A DNA stretch of 64,000 bases from Candidatus Poribacteria bacterium (GCA_026702755.1 JAPPBX010000081.1:1-64000); one strand, 5' to 3'. Numbered from the stretch's first letter, positions 8,025-18,500 are shown. Numbers and translations are program-made. Notes: a model not told the origin generated them from the letters alone.

Positions 8025-9584
8025 TTACGGTTTCTGAAAAATCGCCGCGTCTAATAAGGTATCAATCTCTGTTTTTGTGAAGGTGTAATTGACTGTTAAT
8101 ACACCGTTCCCAATGAAGATTTCGTAGGAATTAGGCAACATTACACCCTCATAATCCGTGTAATTATCATAGAGAAGGACCGCAATAGCATTTTTGGCAT
8201 TCAGACCTGTATAGGTCGTTTTTGCTCCGACAAGTAGGTTGGAAGCCTTATCAATATAAAATACATCTTCCGAGTCAATGACGCGAATCACTGAGCATTC
8301 CTTACCCCAAAACAGCTCATCTTCAGCCAATTCAAGCGCGCTGCTACCCAGTTCTTCGTAGATTGCCTGCAATGGATATATATAGGTTGTGTTTTTCGCA
8401 CGCCCATATTCTGTTTCTGGGAGGGTTGTTGGACTGTTTCCCATAATGGATTTCCAACCTTCTGTACCATTCCAGATGGTGATCTCACGGAAAAGTTCAC
8501 CGAAGTCAAGTCTGGTATACGATTTTTTTCTAACGACAGTTGTTATTTCAATGCTACCTAATTCGTTCGCGGATTGCCCATTCCACTGCGTTAATTGTGC
8601 GTCGCCGGAACGTTGGACATTCCGAATTTCTGAGAGCCGCGCGAGACCGCCAATAGCATTAAAGTGTGATTCAAGTATATCGTTGAGTTTCATGCCTGTA
8701 CTACTCCTTTTATTAATGCCATCAGTATTTCCAAACTGATTTCGGACATCAGGCTTTGATGTGAGATCAAGAACAATGGGAACATCAATCAGCTCGACAG
8801 TCATCTCGGATGTAGCATCAAAACTGTAAGGCCGCTGGAAACGCGCCAAGTATTGGTTGCTGATGCTGAGCATCATCACAATCAGAATAACAGTTGAAGC
8901 CGCAATTGCCCACGGCACTACCGGTGGGTTCCCTCCGGTAGGAGGTAAGGGTTTGATCCGCGGAATTTCGCGCATGATGTTCTCGGTTAAATTAGGAGAC
9001 AGTTGGAAACTGCTCAGTGCCTCGCGAATCAGCGGTTCGTGCTTTTTTAAGCGTTGCAGCGCGCGGCGGACACGCATCCGAACTGTATCGGCGGACATCC
9101 CTAAAAACTCGCCTATCTCCTCATAAGTCATTTCGCCGAAGTAGTAGAGCGTGACGACAGTGCGATCGCTTTCCTTCAACTTCGCCAATAAGTTTTTGAC
9201 CAATTCGCGTTTGGTTTCCGCTGCACTTTCCGCTTGCTCTGTAACTACGTATCCGGAGTAAGAAGTTCTCTCTGCTATTGCCATATCTATTTCCTCCAAG
9301 GATTGCGTTTGGATCTGTTTCTTGCGAAGCCATGCGAGGCAGCAGCGGTTCGTAATAACGTAAAGCCAACCCGGAAACTGACTTGGATTTTTCAGCGTTG
9401 CCAATTTTCGATAGACCTGTAGGAACGTCTCCTGCGTAATATCCTCAGCGATATGGAAATCCCCTATTTTTCGCCATGCGAGCGCGTGAACCCGCTTCTG
9501 GTACTGTCTAACCAAACACGCAAAAGCAGCGTCATCGCCTTCAAGGATACGTTGAATTAGTTCAATATTGTCATTTCTCATCAA
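8025..9584 (-). CDS. ECF sigma factor fused to transmembrane and LolA-like domain
   Basis: A 519-residue fusion. Residues about 25-95 are sigma-70 region 2 (AFACLVRQYQKRVHALAWRK, DITQETFLQVYRKL, FPGWLYVITNRC). Residues about 130-190 are region 4 (LLAKLKESDRTVVTLYYFG, MTYEEIGEFLGMSADTVRMR). A hydrophobic helix follows at about 224-246 (VVPWAIAASTVILIVMMLSI). The C-terminal 220 residues look like the LolA/LppX-type lipoprotein-sorting fold (LESHFNAIGGLARLSEIRNV, TRLDFGELFREI). Standard ECF factors are about 180-200 residues, so this is a sigma factor tethered to the membrane with an outside sensor-like domain. Inference: it couples envelope state to transcription, perhaps of the receptor gene downstream. 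Confidence 0.88.
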   Translation of the reverse strand: MMRNDNIELIQRILEGDDAAFACLVRQYQKRVHALAWRKIGDFHIAEDITQETFLQVYRKLATLKNPSQFPGWLYVITNRCCLAWLRKKQIQTQSLEEIDMAIAERTSYSGYVVTEQAESAAETKRELVKNLLAKLKESDRTVVTLYYFGEMTYEEIGEFLGMSADTVRMRVRRALQRLKKHEPLIREALSSFQLSPNLTENIMREIPRIKPLPPTGGNPPVVPWAIAASTVILIVMMLSISNQYLARFQRPYSFDATSEMTVELIDVPIVLDLTSKPDVRNQFGNTDGINKRSSTGMKLNDILESHFNAIGGLARLSEIRNVQRSGDAQLTQWNGQSANELGSIEITTVVRKKSYTRLDFGELFREITIWNGTEGWKSIMGNSPTTLPETEYGRAKNTTYIYPLQAIYEELGSSALELAEDELFWGKECSVIRVIDSEDVFYIDKASNLLVGAKTTYTGLNAKNAIAVLLYDNYTDYEGVMLPNSYEIFIGNGVLTVNYTFTKTEIDTLLDAAIFQKP

Positions 9585-9703
9585 ACACCTCTAACGGAAA
9601 ATGCTTTATCTACCTTTATCTACTATATAGTGACGCGACTTGAGGGGAAAAGCGTACACAATTCCGCGAAAAAGTGGAAAACTTTACACACTTACCTCAA
9701 AGT

Positions 9704-9733
9704 TTGCGTAAATATTCTAAAGTATGCTAAAAT
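9704..9733 (+). promoter_or_regulatory. Sigma-70-type promoter for the 9777 gene
   Basis: TTGCGT at 9704-9709, 18-base spacer, TAAAAT at 9728-9733. Predicted start near 9740 gives a leader of about 37 bases. A GGAGG ribosome binding site lies just before the ATG at 9777. Confidence 0.55.
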
Positions 9734-9776
9734 AGCGTACTGGTTCAAAATCACTGTCTGACACGGAGGAACGACA

Positions 9777-10955
9777 ATGAGCACAAATGAATCACAAGCG
9801 AAGGAAACTTACCGCGCGACTGCATTCGCGGATTTCAAACCTGAACTTTCGGCTCCGGGTGCCACACCTGAAAGGTTGGCATACCTGAAAGAGCACGGCT
9901 TTGTCATCATCAACGATTTTGTTGATAACCCATGGATCCCGATTCTGCGAGAAGCAGGACGGCGTGTTACCGAGGCATGCGCCCCCGAACACACCTACGA
10001 CAAAATTGACTGTTCAAAGGGCTACGTACATCGTGCAGCGGAAGATGAACCGTGGGCAATCCGGGGACTCATCCATCCCGCTTTCGGCGAACCAAGTTTC
10101 TCCGAATTCCACGGCTCTTCAGATTTCTTGGATTTCATTACCTCATGGTGTCACGGGGTCCAACCTGAGGACCTGACATTTAGTGGGATGCTACTATGGG
10201 CGAACCCCCGACGGAACGAGAACGGTCCGAGTTGGCACCGAGATGTGACATGGTGGGGCGACGGAGCAGGCTACTTCTCACAAAAGGAAATCCGCGGAGA
10301 TACCCCTGAAGATTATTCCGAAGAGGTAGAGCGGATTCGTTGGAAAGAGATTCAAGAAAGCAACGAGAAGCGAATCACCGAACGGAACGGCGTAAGCATG
10401 TTTTTGGCACTTACAGACGACGAATGCCATGAACTCATTCCCGGTAGCCACCACCGGTGGCGTACACCGTTTGAGCACGACGTCCTACTCCCACAATCGA
10501 TGAAAGATCAAGGTGTTCCATATACACCGAGCTGGAATAGGAAAGACCCTTTACCCGGTCAGGTCGCCATTCGGCTCAAGCCAGGTGAGGCACTCATCCG
10601 AAATGGCAACAACATCCACACCGGACACACCGTGCCTGAACGTGAGCGCAACACACTGTCCATCGGTTGGTCGAAATGGTCGGGTGAATTCACCGGCGAG
10701 CCGTCAGTCGCGGACGCACGGAACGCGTGGCAACTCGATCCTGCTGTCCGAGAGGCTTTACCGCACACGTGGATGCAGACAGCGTGGGACCGCTGGGCAG
10801 AAACGCAGAAACTCGGTGAAACACTTGAAGACCGGTATGCTGGTTATGACATCCGGCAGATCAAATCCGGAAAAGTCGTTGGCTGGCGCACTGAATTGGA
10901 ACGTCAAGCCGCTGCAGCCGGTGACGCGTGGGAATCTTTCCAAACCGTTGGCTAA
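9777..10955 (+). CDS. Phytanoyl-CoA dioxygenase (PhyH) family protein
   Basis: A 392-residue predicted Fe(II)/2-oxoglutarate oxygenase, about 100 residues longer than the other copies in the window. The iron site is H154-x-D156 (SWHRDVTWW); the distal histidine is H281 or H284 (NNIHTGHTVPERERN), with arginine just after it. ELIPGSHHRW is the conserved PGSH motif. The N-terminal LKEHGFVIINDFVDNPW is the usual first strand region. The start is secure: an acggaggaacgaca ribosome binding site precedes ATG 9777, and a promoter lies at 9704-9733. Monocistronic by appearance, divergent from the ECF sigma gene. The substrate is unknown. Confidence 0.88.
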   Translation: MSTNESQAKETYRATAFADFKPELSAPGATPERLAYLKEHGFVIINDFVDNPWIPILREAGRRVTEACAPEHTYDKIDCSKGYVHRAAEDEPWAIRGLIHPAFGEPSFSEFHGSSDFLDFITSWCHGVQPEDLTFSGMLLWANPRRNENGPSWHRDVTWWGDGAGYFSQKEIRGDTPEDYSEEVERIRWKEIQESNEKRITERNGVSMFLALTDDECHELIPGSHHRWRTPFEHDVLLPQSMKDQGVPYTPSWNRKDPLPGQVAIRLKPGEALIRNGNNIHTGHTVPERERNTLSIGWSKWSGEFTGEPSVADARNAWQLDPAVREALPHTWMQTAWDRWAETQKLGETLEDRYAGYDIRQIKSGKVVGWRTELERQAAAAGDAWESFQTVG

Positions 10956-10958
10956 CCC

Positions 10959-11333
10959 CCAACTATAGCGAATTATCAAAATAGGTAGACTTCTACCTAT
11001 AGGTACTCCATTAGCGAACTTTCTAAATTCACCTGTCCCCTGTCCCCCTGATAAGGGGGATTTAGGGGGTTGGTGTTGATTGGTCACGTCCCGGTCGTGG
11101 GTGTTGTTCACACACTCCGTTTTTCTTTCTATCTCTTTCTTTCCCTTCTTACCACCCAAATCGCTAACTATAGTAATTTTTTGCGCTTTATCCTAAATTT
11201 ACACTTACTCATGGTAAAGGGACTTGCAGAGAATTCTCCGTTTTCTAAAGCCCATGCCGTAAACTCTTAAGTCAAGTTCACGTTAATATTAGCACTTGAG
11301 AAAGTAAAGCAAAATAAAACATACTATAGTTGG
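10959..11333. repeat. Non-coding stretch bounded by 10-bp inverted repeats
   Basis: The 486-base gap 10956-11441 holds no convincing gene. It is bracketed by CCAACTATAG (10959-10968) and its reverse complement CTATAGTTGG (11324-11333). A further TAACTATAG lies near 11170. Inside is a perfect GC-rich hairpin (11043-11060) followed by a T/C-rich tract. It resembles a small non-autonomous element but could be coincidental; no target duplication was identified. Confidence 0.4.
11043..11060. repeat. GC-rich hairpin TCCCCCT-GATA-AGGGGGA
   Basis: A perfect 7-bp stem with a GATA loop. It lies about 90 bases after the PhyH stop and is flanked by further C-run and G-run copies (cctgtcccc, tttagggggt). 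It could act as a transcription end, though no clear T-run follows directly. Confidence 0.5.
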
Positions 11334-11441
11334 TTTTCGTTGTCTGATGAAAAATATCAAATAGAAAGCCAGAAATTAGCAAGACTGATACACCTGCCGA
11401 AAATACGGTGGGAAGTAGTGCTGTAATGGGGGATTCTTAAA

Positions 11442-12635
11442 ATGAAAAACCTAAGCACAATCCTTTGTGGATTAATCCTGTTCGGGTTACTTGTTTTCAT
11501 ACTAAAAGTTAGCACGCCTGATGTACCAAAACGGATGGTGTTCATTCCAGTGGGCGATGGCATGGATGCATTTTACATGGATGTCTATGAAGTCACAAAC
11601 GCAGACTATAAAAAATTCATTGATGCCAATCCTCAGTGGGAAAAAGACAACGCTTTAGTCTCGGTTGTGGGGAATAAATACCTATCCCTTTGGGACGACA
11701 ATATGTATCCAAAGGATAAAGCAAATCATCCGGTAGTGAACGTCAGTTGGTTTGCAGCGAAGGCTTACGCGGAATGGGTTGGCAAAGACTTGCCGACAGA
11801 CGCACAGTGGGAAAGAGCGGCGCGCGGCACACCGGTAGGGAAGAAATACACCTCCGTTGCATCTATCACGTTCGGTTTTCCCGCAGCACGTGCCACCTTG
11901 ATAGAGAAGAAATATCCTTGGGGTGATGCTGAACCCCAGAGTAGAGCGAACTATAACCGTTACACACCTACGACAGACTTCAGCGATCCACCTACAAGAG
12001 AGGTCGGTAGTTATTTCCCAAACGAATACGGACTCTACGACATGGCGGGCAACGTTGCGGAATGGTGCTTAGACGGGTTAAATTTTGACAATATCCGTGG
12101 TAGGTATCATAGAGTCCGTGGGGGTTCTTGGTTTGACGGTGCCGAGGGTATCCGAATCACGAGGAAAAGTCAATATCCCGTAGATGGTGCTGTAGCGACG
12201 CTCGGCTTTCGTTGCGCGTTGTTAACAACGGAGACGAATCCAACAACAAAGGTGGCAGCTGAGATGGCTTCTTTTCTCTATGATGAGATGCTCAGCCAGT
12301 TTGATAACGTGCGCTATAGCGTGTCAAAAGGTTATGCTGCACGTACTGACCTTCATCTGAGGTTCGTTGAAATTGTGACCTCCAATACCGGATACCCTCG
12401 TACATTTGGAAAGGAACTCATCCGTATTTTCCGCGAGGTCAATGCTGAACAGATGGAACCGGACAGTTCTTCTGAGCGGTTTGCTATTAACCACGATCTG
12501 ATGCTTAGACTGTGGAGGCTCTATCTTGAGATTCATTTCGAGCACAGTGAGAAGAGTGCTTATGAGAAGTTGCGTCTGTTCAAGGAGAACCTTACGGAAA
12601 ATATGAACGACATTATTGTGCCAGATAGAAGTTAA
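11442..12635 (+). CDS. FGE/SUMF1-fold protein, probably non-catalytic
   Basis: A 397-residue protein with an N-terminal hydrophobic anchor (residues 5-24). The formylglycine-generating-enzyme fold spans about 28-270: MVFIPVGDGMDAFYMDVYEVTNADYKKFI, HPVVNVSWFAAKAYAEW, LPTDAQWERAARG, YPWGDAEPQSRANYN, GLYDMAGNVAEW, VRGGSWFDG and ATLGFRCAL. The paired cysteines that activate sulfatases in true FGE lie in the segment before GFRC; here that segment (GIRITRKSQYPVDG) has none. So it is probably a binding or structural homologue (PvdO/EgtB-like) rather than the sulfatase activator. The last 130 residues are helical and unrecognised. The start is ATG 11442, with no strong ribosome binding site seen. Confidence 0.8.
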   Translation: MKNLSTILCGLILFGLLVFILKVSTPDVPKRMVFIPVGDGMDAFYMDVYEVTNADYKKFIDANPQWEKDNALVSVVGNKYLSLWDDNMYPKDKANHPVVNVSWFAAKAYAEWVGKDLPTDAQWERAARGTPVGKKYTSVASITFGFPAARATLIEKKYPWGDAEPQSRANYNRYTPTTDFSDPPTREVGSYFPNEYGLYDMAGNVAEWCLDGLNFDNIRGRYHRVRGGSWFDGAEGIRITRKSQYPVDGAVATLGFRCALLTTETNPTTKVAAEMASFLYDEMLSQFDNVRYSVSKGYAARTDLHLRFVEIVTSNTGYPRTFGKELIRIFREVNAEQMEPDSSSERFAINHDLMLRLWRLYLEIHFEHSEKSAYEKLRLFKENLTENMNDIIVPDRS

Positions 12636-12652
12636 AAACGCACCATCCGAAT

Positions 12653-12683
12653 AGGCACGGGGTGAAGGCAACACCCTGTGCCT
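12653..12683 (+). terminator. Possible transcription terminator hairpin
   Basis: AGGCACGGGGTG (12653-12664) pairs with CACCCTGTGCCT (12672-12683) across a 7-base loop, with one G-T pair. It lies 18 bases after the FGE-like stop. No T-run follows, so it may be a Rho-type end or a repeat. Confidence 0.45.
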
Positions 12684-12901
12684 ACCCCCATCACCAGCCC
12701 CTTTTTCTCTTTCACCCACGAAACCTGAAAATATCTCCAAATTTTCGCTTGACTTTGCCTTCTGGATATGGCATCATAGACTTGGATATACGCTTTTGCT
12801 CACAACACAAATCAACCCGTGCATTATAATTAAACAACAGCCAACTGCATTGCCTAAAAAATTGGCAGGTGAGTCGCACGAGGTAGGGGAGGTGCATTGT
12901 A

Positions 12902-14356
12902 ATGACAGGATTTGAGGAATACAGCACTGATGGATTTTATGACGAGATGTTTGCTCCAGATGGGAGTGCCCGTCCCGCTGCCCAGATGTTGGTAGAGCGG
13001 ATTGAAGGTTTTCCTGAAGGCGAACTCACGCGTCGCCAAATTGCCGCTGAATATGCGTTACTCCGAATGGGCATCACGTTCAACGTCTACGCGGACGAGC
13101 AAGGTGTCGAAAAAATCTTTCCGTTCGATCTCATTCCACGAATTATTGATGCCAGTGAATGGGAATGGATAGAACGTGGACTCAAACAACGCATCCACGC
13201 GCTGAATCTATTCATTGACGACGTTTACCACGACCAAAAAATTCTTAAAGACGGTATCGTTCCAGCAGATGTCGTGCTTTCATCGGAAAGATACCTACAA
13301 CCCTGCATCGGTTTAGACCCGCCGCGCGGGATCTGGTGCCATATCACTGGTACAGACTTAGTTCGCGATAGCGATGGACAAGTTTATGTGTTGGAGGATA
13401 ATCTCGGTTGTCCATCTGGTGTCTCTTATGTCGTGGAAAATCGGCAGTTAATGAAGCGGACCTTTCCGCAACTCTTTGGGATGTCGCAAATTCAACCGGT
13501 CGAAGATTATCCGAGCCAACTGCTGAATACGCTCCGGTACCTCGTAACCGACAAAATCTTATCTCCTGAAGTTGCGGTACTAACACCTGGCGTTTATAAC
13601 TCCGCATACTTTGAACACTCCTTCCTCGCGCAACAGATGGGAGTTGAATTAGTTGAGGGACGCGATCTCGTCGTAATGGACGGGTTTGTGCACGCGCGAA
13701 CGACGAAGGGCTTTGAGCGTGTTGATGTCATCTACCGCCGCATTAACGACGATTTCCTTGACCCGAAAGCGTTTAAACCTGAATCAATGCTCGGCGTTCC
13801 AGGATTGATGGATGTTTACAAAGCCGGACGTGTCGCTTTGGTTAATGCCCCTGGCACTTGTGTCGCCGACGACAAAGTTGTCTGTGCTTTCGTCCCTGAG
13901 ATCATCAAGTATTATCTCGGCGAAGACATTATTGTCCCAAATGTTCCGACCTACATGTGTTGGAAAGATAGCGATCAGAAATATGTGCTGGAGCATCTCG
14001 ACGAACTCGTTGTAAAGGAAGCCAACCAGTCTGGCGGCTATGGAATGCTGATCGGCCCCCACGCAACCAAAGCAGAACACGAGGAGTTTGCCCGCCGAAT
14101 CAAAGATAATCCGCGCAATTATATTGCACAACCGACACTCTCGCTTTCACGGGTGCCGGTGCTTATTGACGACCATTTTGAGGGACGGCACGTTGATTTG
14201 CGTCCGTTTATCCTTTATGGTGAAGAGATTTACGTTCTCCCCGGTGGATTGACACGGGTCGCACTCAAAAAGGGTTCGCTTGTCGTCAACTCCTCACAAG
14301 GTGGCGGTAGCAAGGATACGTGGGTCTTATCGGGGCCGTCAGGAAAAGGCGCGTAG
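12902..14356 (+). CDS. Circularly permuted ATP-grasp protein (CP-ATPgrasp type 2)
   Basis: A 484-residue predicted amide-bond ligase. The family pattern runs throughout: TFNVYADEQGVEKIFPFDLIPRII, LNLFIDDVYHDQKILKDGIVP, DLVRDSDGQVYVLEDNLGCPSGVSYVVENR, VAVLTPGVYNSAYFEHSFLAQQMGVELVEGRDL, DVIYRRINDDFLDP, and the C-terminal VLPGGLTRVALKKGSLVVNSSQGGGSKDTWV. Members of this family occur with alpha-E and transglutaminase genes and are proposed (Iyer, Aravind and colleagues) to join amino acids into peptide tags. The ATG at 12902 follows a purine-rich aggggagg site. First gene of a five-gene block on the same strand; a second ATP-grasp unit is at 18927. Confidence 0.9.
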   Translation: MTGFEEYSTDGFYDEMFAPDGSARPAAQMLVERIEGFPEGELTRRQIAAEYALLRMGITFNVYADEQGVEKIFPFDLIPRIIDASEWEWIERGLKQRIHALNLFIDDVYHDQKILKDGIVPADVVLSSERYLQPCIGLDPPRGIWCHITGTDLVRDSDGQVYVLEDNLGCPSGVSYVVENRQLMKRTFPQLFGMSQIQPVEDYPSQLLNTLRYLVTDKILSPEVAVLTPGVYNSAYFEHSFLAQQMGVELVEGRDLVVMDGFVHARTTKGFERVDVIYRRINDDFLDPKAFKPESMLGVPGLMDVYKAGRVALVNAPGTCVADDKVVCAFVPEIIKYYLGEDIIVPNVPTYMCWKDSDQKYVLEHLDELVVKEANQSGGYGMLIGPHATKAEHEEFARRIKDNPRNYIAQPTLSLSRVPVLIDDHFEGRHVDLRPFILYGEEIYVLPGGLTRVALKKGSLVVNSSQGGGSKDTWVLSGPSGKGA

Positions 14357-14456
14357 AGGCGAGATTCCTTCACCTCTACATAAAAGCGCGAAAAGCCAAA
14401 CAACGTGCGGCTTGGATTCTCTAAAGGATCCGTGTTCATCAAAATCTATCTGACTG

Positions 14457-14477
14457 ACCGCAAGGAAAATTAAAAAT
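14457..14477 (+). promoter_or_regulatory. Shared leader/RBS motif ACCGCAAGGAAAATTAAAAA
   Basis: A 20-base motif directly before the alpha-E gene start. The same motif precedes the MazG-like gene (22761-22781) and aspS (35546-35566); a degenerate form precedes der. AAGGA supplies the ribosome binding site. Confidence 0.7.
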
Positions 14478-15476
14478 ATGCTGAGTCGCGTTGCTGAATC
14501 AATTTATTGGATGAGTCGCTACATTGAACGTGCCGAGAATGTCGCCCGTTTTGTCGATGTCAACCTGCGTTTGATCCTTGATGCACCCGTAGGTATGCAG
14601 GCACAGTGGGAGCCTCTTGTTGCGACCACAGGCGATGATGAAGTGTTCGCTGAACGTTACGGAGAGGCATCACGTGAAGCCGTCATTCGATTTTTAGCGT
14701 TTGACACTGAAAATCCAAATTCAATTGTCTCTTGCTTGCGGGCTGGTCGAGAAAACGCGCGGTCCATACGTGAAAATATCTCGTCAGAGATGTGGGAGCA
14801 GCTCAACGATGCTTACTTACTGGTCGCAAACACTTCCGAACAGTGGGCGATGGCAGAACCCCATGAATTCTTTACAGAGATCAAACTCGCATCACACCTC
14901 TTTATGGGACTCACAGATAATATCATGTCCCATAGCGAAGGATGGCACTTTTGTCAGTTGGGACGTTTAATTGAACGCGCGGACAAAACCTCGAGAATCG
15001 TCGATGTTAAATATTTTATTCTCCTTCCGTCTATCTGGGATGTGGACACACCTTTTGACGACATTCAATGGGGGGCACTGTTACACTCTGCCAGCGGTTT
15101 TGAAATGTACCGACGTACCTATGGACTCATCTCTCCGGACGATGTCGTCGCGTTTTTACTGTTAGATCGTGAATTTCCACGGTCGGTTCTCTACTGTCTC
15201 TCCAAGGCAGAGGAGTCCCTACACGCGATATCCGGCACCCCGTTGGAAACCTTCTCCAATCCAGCAGAGCAGCGTTTGGGGCAGCTCCGTTCCGAATTTG
15301 CGTATGCCCAAGTCAAACAGGTACTCACGTCGGGTTTGCATGAATTCCTTGATGCTTTCCAAACCAAGCTGAACTTAGTCGGTGAAGATATTTACAAAAC
15401 GTTTTTCGCTTTGCGACCCGTCAATGGAGAACCTGCTGCAGAACAGGAACAGTCTCAGTCATCAGTTATCAGTTAA
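14478..15476 (+). CDS. Alpha-E domain protein
   Basis: A 332-residue helical protein of the alpha-E (DUF403) family. The N-terminal MLSRVAESIYWMSRYIERAENVARFVDVNLRLIL is diagnostic; ENPNSIVSCLRAGRENARSIRENIS and LLLDREFPRSVLYCLSKAEESL are further conserved segments. Alpha-E proteins are genome neighbours of CP-ATP-grasp and transglutaminase proteins; their chemistry is not established. It starts after the shared leader motif, 121 bases downstream of the ATP-grasp gene. The C-terminus (QSQSSVIS) is encoded by a heptad repeat element that begins near 15450 and supplies the stop codon, so the native tail has probably been replaced. Confidence 0.9.
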   Translation: MLSRVAESIYWMSRYIERAENVARFVDVNLRLILDAPVGMQAQWEPLVATTGDDEVFAERYGEASREAVIRFLAFDTENPNSIVSCLRAGRENARSIRENISSEMWEQLNDAYLLVANTSEQWAMAEPHEFFTEIKLASHLFMGLTDNIMSHSEGWHFCQLGRLIERADKTSRIVDVKYFILLPSIWDVDTPFDDIQWGALLHSASGFEMYRRTYGLISPDDVVAFLLLDREFPRSVLYCLSKAEESLHAISGTPLETFSNPAEQRLGQLRSEFAYAQVKQVLTSGLHEFLDAFQTKLNLVGEDIYKTFFALRPVNGEPAAEQEQSQSSVIS

Positions 15477-15525
15477 GAGATGGATTGGAGAATCTAACTT
15501 GCCTCTTGACTGTAAACCGATAACC
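15450..15525. repeat. Heptad repeat element, copy 1
   Basis: ATCAGTT-like units run into AAGAG, then after about 35 bases the inverted arm CTCTTGACTG...AACCGATAACC follows. It overlaps the 3' end of the alpha-E gene and the gap before the transglutaminase gene. Confidence 0.75.
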
Positions 15526-15547
15526 ATCTAAATGAAGGGCGACAGAT

Positions 15548-18500
15548 ATGTCAATCCGTGTAGGAATTAACCACAAATCTCTCTATCGCTATGACCGGCT
15601 TGTCGGCTTATCGCCACATATTTTTCGGTTGAGACCTGCGGTCCACTGTCGCACACCGATTGAGGCGTATTCGCTCAAAATTGAACCCGAAGAACACTTC
15701 ATTAATTGGCAGCAAGACCCGTTCGGCAATTATCAAGCCCGTGTCGTTTTTCTACAACCCACACACGCCTTGTCGGTTGAGGTTGATCTCATTGCGGATA
15801 TGACCGTCATCAATCCCTTCGATTTTTTCCTTGAAGCGAGTGCTGAACACTATCCTTTTTCATACCAGGCGCAGCTCAAACAAGAACTTACACCGTTTCT
15901 TGAAGTCAAAGAAGACGGCCCCTTGTTGACAGCGTGGTTGGCAAATATTTCTCGGACGAAGAAGAAATTCAATGACTTCCTTGTTGACATCAACAGATCT
16001 TTGTCGGAACATATAAAATACACCATTCGGATGGAACCAGGGGTCCAATCCTGCGAAGAGACTTTAGAAAAGCAGATCGGTTCATGCCGGGACACAGGGT
16101 GGCTGCTTGTCCAGATTTTGCGACATCTCGGTTTGGCCGCCCGTTTTGTTTCTGGTTACCTTGTGCAGCTTGTCGCCGATCAGAAACCTGTGACAGGACC
16201 TGCTGGTCCTCCGCAAGACTTCACCGATTTGCACGCTTGGTGCGAGGTTTACGCACCCGGCGCAGGGTGGATAGGATTAGATCCGACATCCGGCTTACTC
16301 GCAGGAGAAGGACATATTCCATTGGCGTGTGTGCCAGATCCGGTGAGTGCCGCACCCGTCACCGGCTACACAGATCCATGCGAAACAGAATTTACCTATA
16401 GCAACACTGTCCAACGTATCTACGAAGACCCGCGCGTGACGAAACCCTACACGGAAACACAGTGGGCTGATATTAATGCTCTCGGCCAGCAGGTTGACGA
16501 GGATATAATTCAGAATGATATCCGATTGACAATGGGCGGTGAACCTACTTTCGTGTCAGTTGATGACACAGAGGGTGCAGAATGGGATACGGAAGCGGAT
16601 AGCCCCAGGAAAAGAGAATTGGGCGCGGGGCTTTTGCAGCGTTTACGCGATAGTTTCGGACCCGGCGGTGCACTCTATTACGGACAGGGAAAATGGTATC
16701 CGGGTGAACCTTTACCGAGATGGAAATTCGGGTGTTTTTGGCGCAAGGACGGGGTACCTGTATGGCGGAACGATAAACTTCTCGCCGAACCTCACAAGGA
16801 TTATGGCTTCGGTTCCCAAGACGCGGAGCGATTTATACATCGTCTCGCCGAATGCTTGAAACTCTCACCGGATAAGGTAGTTCCAGCTTATGAAGACGCG
16901 CTTTTTTTTCTCTGGACAGAGGATAGGCTGCCTGTCAATATTAATCCGCTTGAATTTGACTTCAAAGAGGCTTCTGAACGACACCGACTCGCGCAGCTTC
17001 TGCAAACAGAGGCACTCGGTGAACCGATTGGCTACACACTACCGCTCCGCTGGGATCTTGTAGACGATACTTGGGAAAGTTGCGCGTGGAATTTCAAGGG
17101 TGAACGCATGTCCTTAATTCCCGGTGATTCACCGATAGGATTTCGTCTACCGTTGGAATCTATACAATGGATACCTCCTGAAGAACGCGAAACAACTTAT
17201 GAACGTGACCCGCTTGAACCGCGCGAGGAGAATTTAGACGTATTAGAACAAACGAACTTACAAAGCACACCGACCACAGAAAACGGGGAAGAGCAGACAG
17301 TTTTTCACACGGCACTCTGCGTTGAACCGCGTGAGGGACGGTTGCACATCTTCATACCACCGCTAACGCATTTAGAACACTATTTGAAACTCCTTGAAGC
17401 GATTGAAGCAACAGCTGAAGCCTTGGGTATGCCGGTAATTCTTGAAGGATATGAGGTCCCACATGATTCGCGAATTGAATCTCTAAATGTGACACCCGAC
17501 CCAGGGGTCATTGAGGTGAACATTCATCCAGCGAAAAATTGGGATGAGGTGGTACATAACACCACAATGCTCTATGCACAAGCACGGTTAGCGGGACTTA
17601 GTGCTGAGAAATTCATGTTGGATGGTCGGCATACTGGAACCGGAGGCGGCAATCATATTGTGATTGGTGGAGCCACCCCGGTGGACAGTCCATTCCTGAG
17701 AAAGCCGCACTTACTGCGAAGCCTCATCACCTATTGGCAGCATCACCCCGCTTTGTCTTATCTCTTTTCTGGTACATTCATCGGACCAACAAGCCAAGCT
17801 CCTCGCGTGGATGAGGGGCGCGATGAACAACTCTATGAACTTGAGGTGGCTTTTGAGCAGATGCCTGATGAAATAGGTGATGCGGAAGATGTCCCGCCTT
17901 GGCTCGTAGACCGGCTGCTGAGACACCTCATGGTAGATCTTACCGGTAATACACATCGAGCGGAGTTCTGTATTGATAAACTTTATTCACCCGATGCAGC
18001 GAGTAGAAGACTCGGATTGCTTGAACTACGCGCTTTTGAGATGCCACCGCATGCCCAGATGAGTGTCGTGCAGATGCTATTGGTGCGCGCATTAATCGCC
18101 AAATTCTGGAAGACACCCTACAAAGGCAAACTCGTACGCTGGGGGACAGAATTACACGATCGTTTCATGCTTCACCACTATGTCCACGCTGATATACAGG
18201 AGGTCGTTACCGAACTCCAAGAAGCAGGCTATTCGTTTGAGATGGCGTGGCTTGAACCGTTTTTTGAATTCCGTTTCCCGAAGTTGGGTGCTATAAATAT
18301 ACAAGATATTGAACTGGAATTAAGGATGGCAATTGAACCGTGGCATGTACTCGGTGAGGAGGTAACCCGGATGGGAACCTCACGTTTTGTTGATTCGTCT
18401 GTTGAGCGGCTCCAAGTGAAGGTCAGCGGATTGACAGATTCCCGCTACATCGTCACGTGCAATGGACGACGCTTGATACTTCACAATACTGGCACATACG

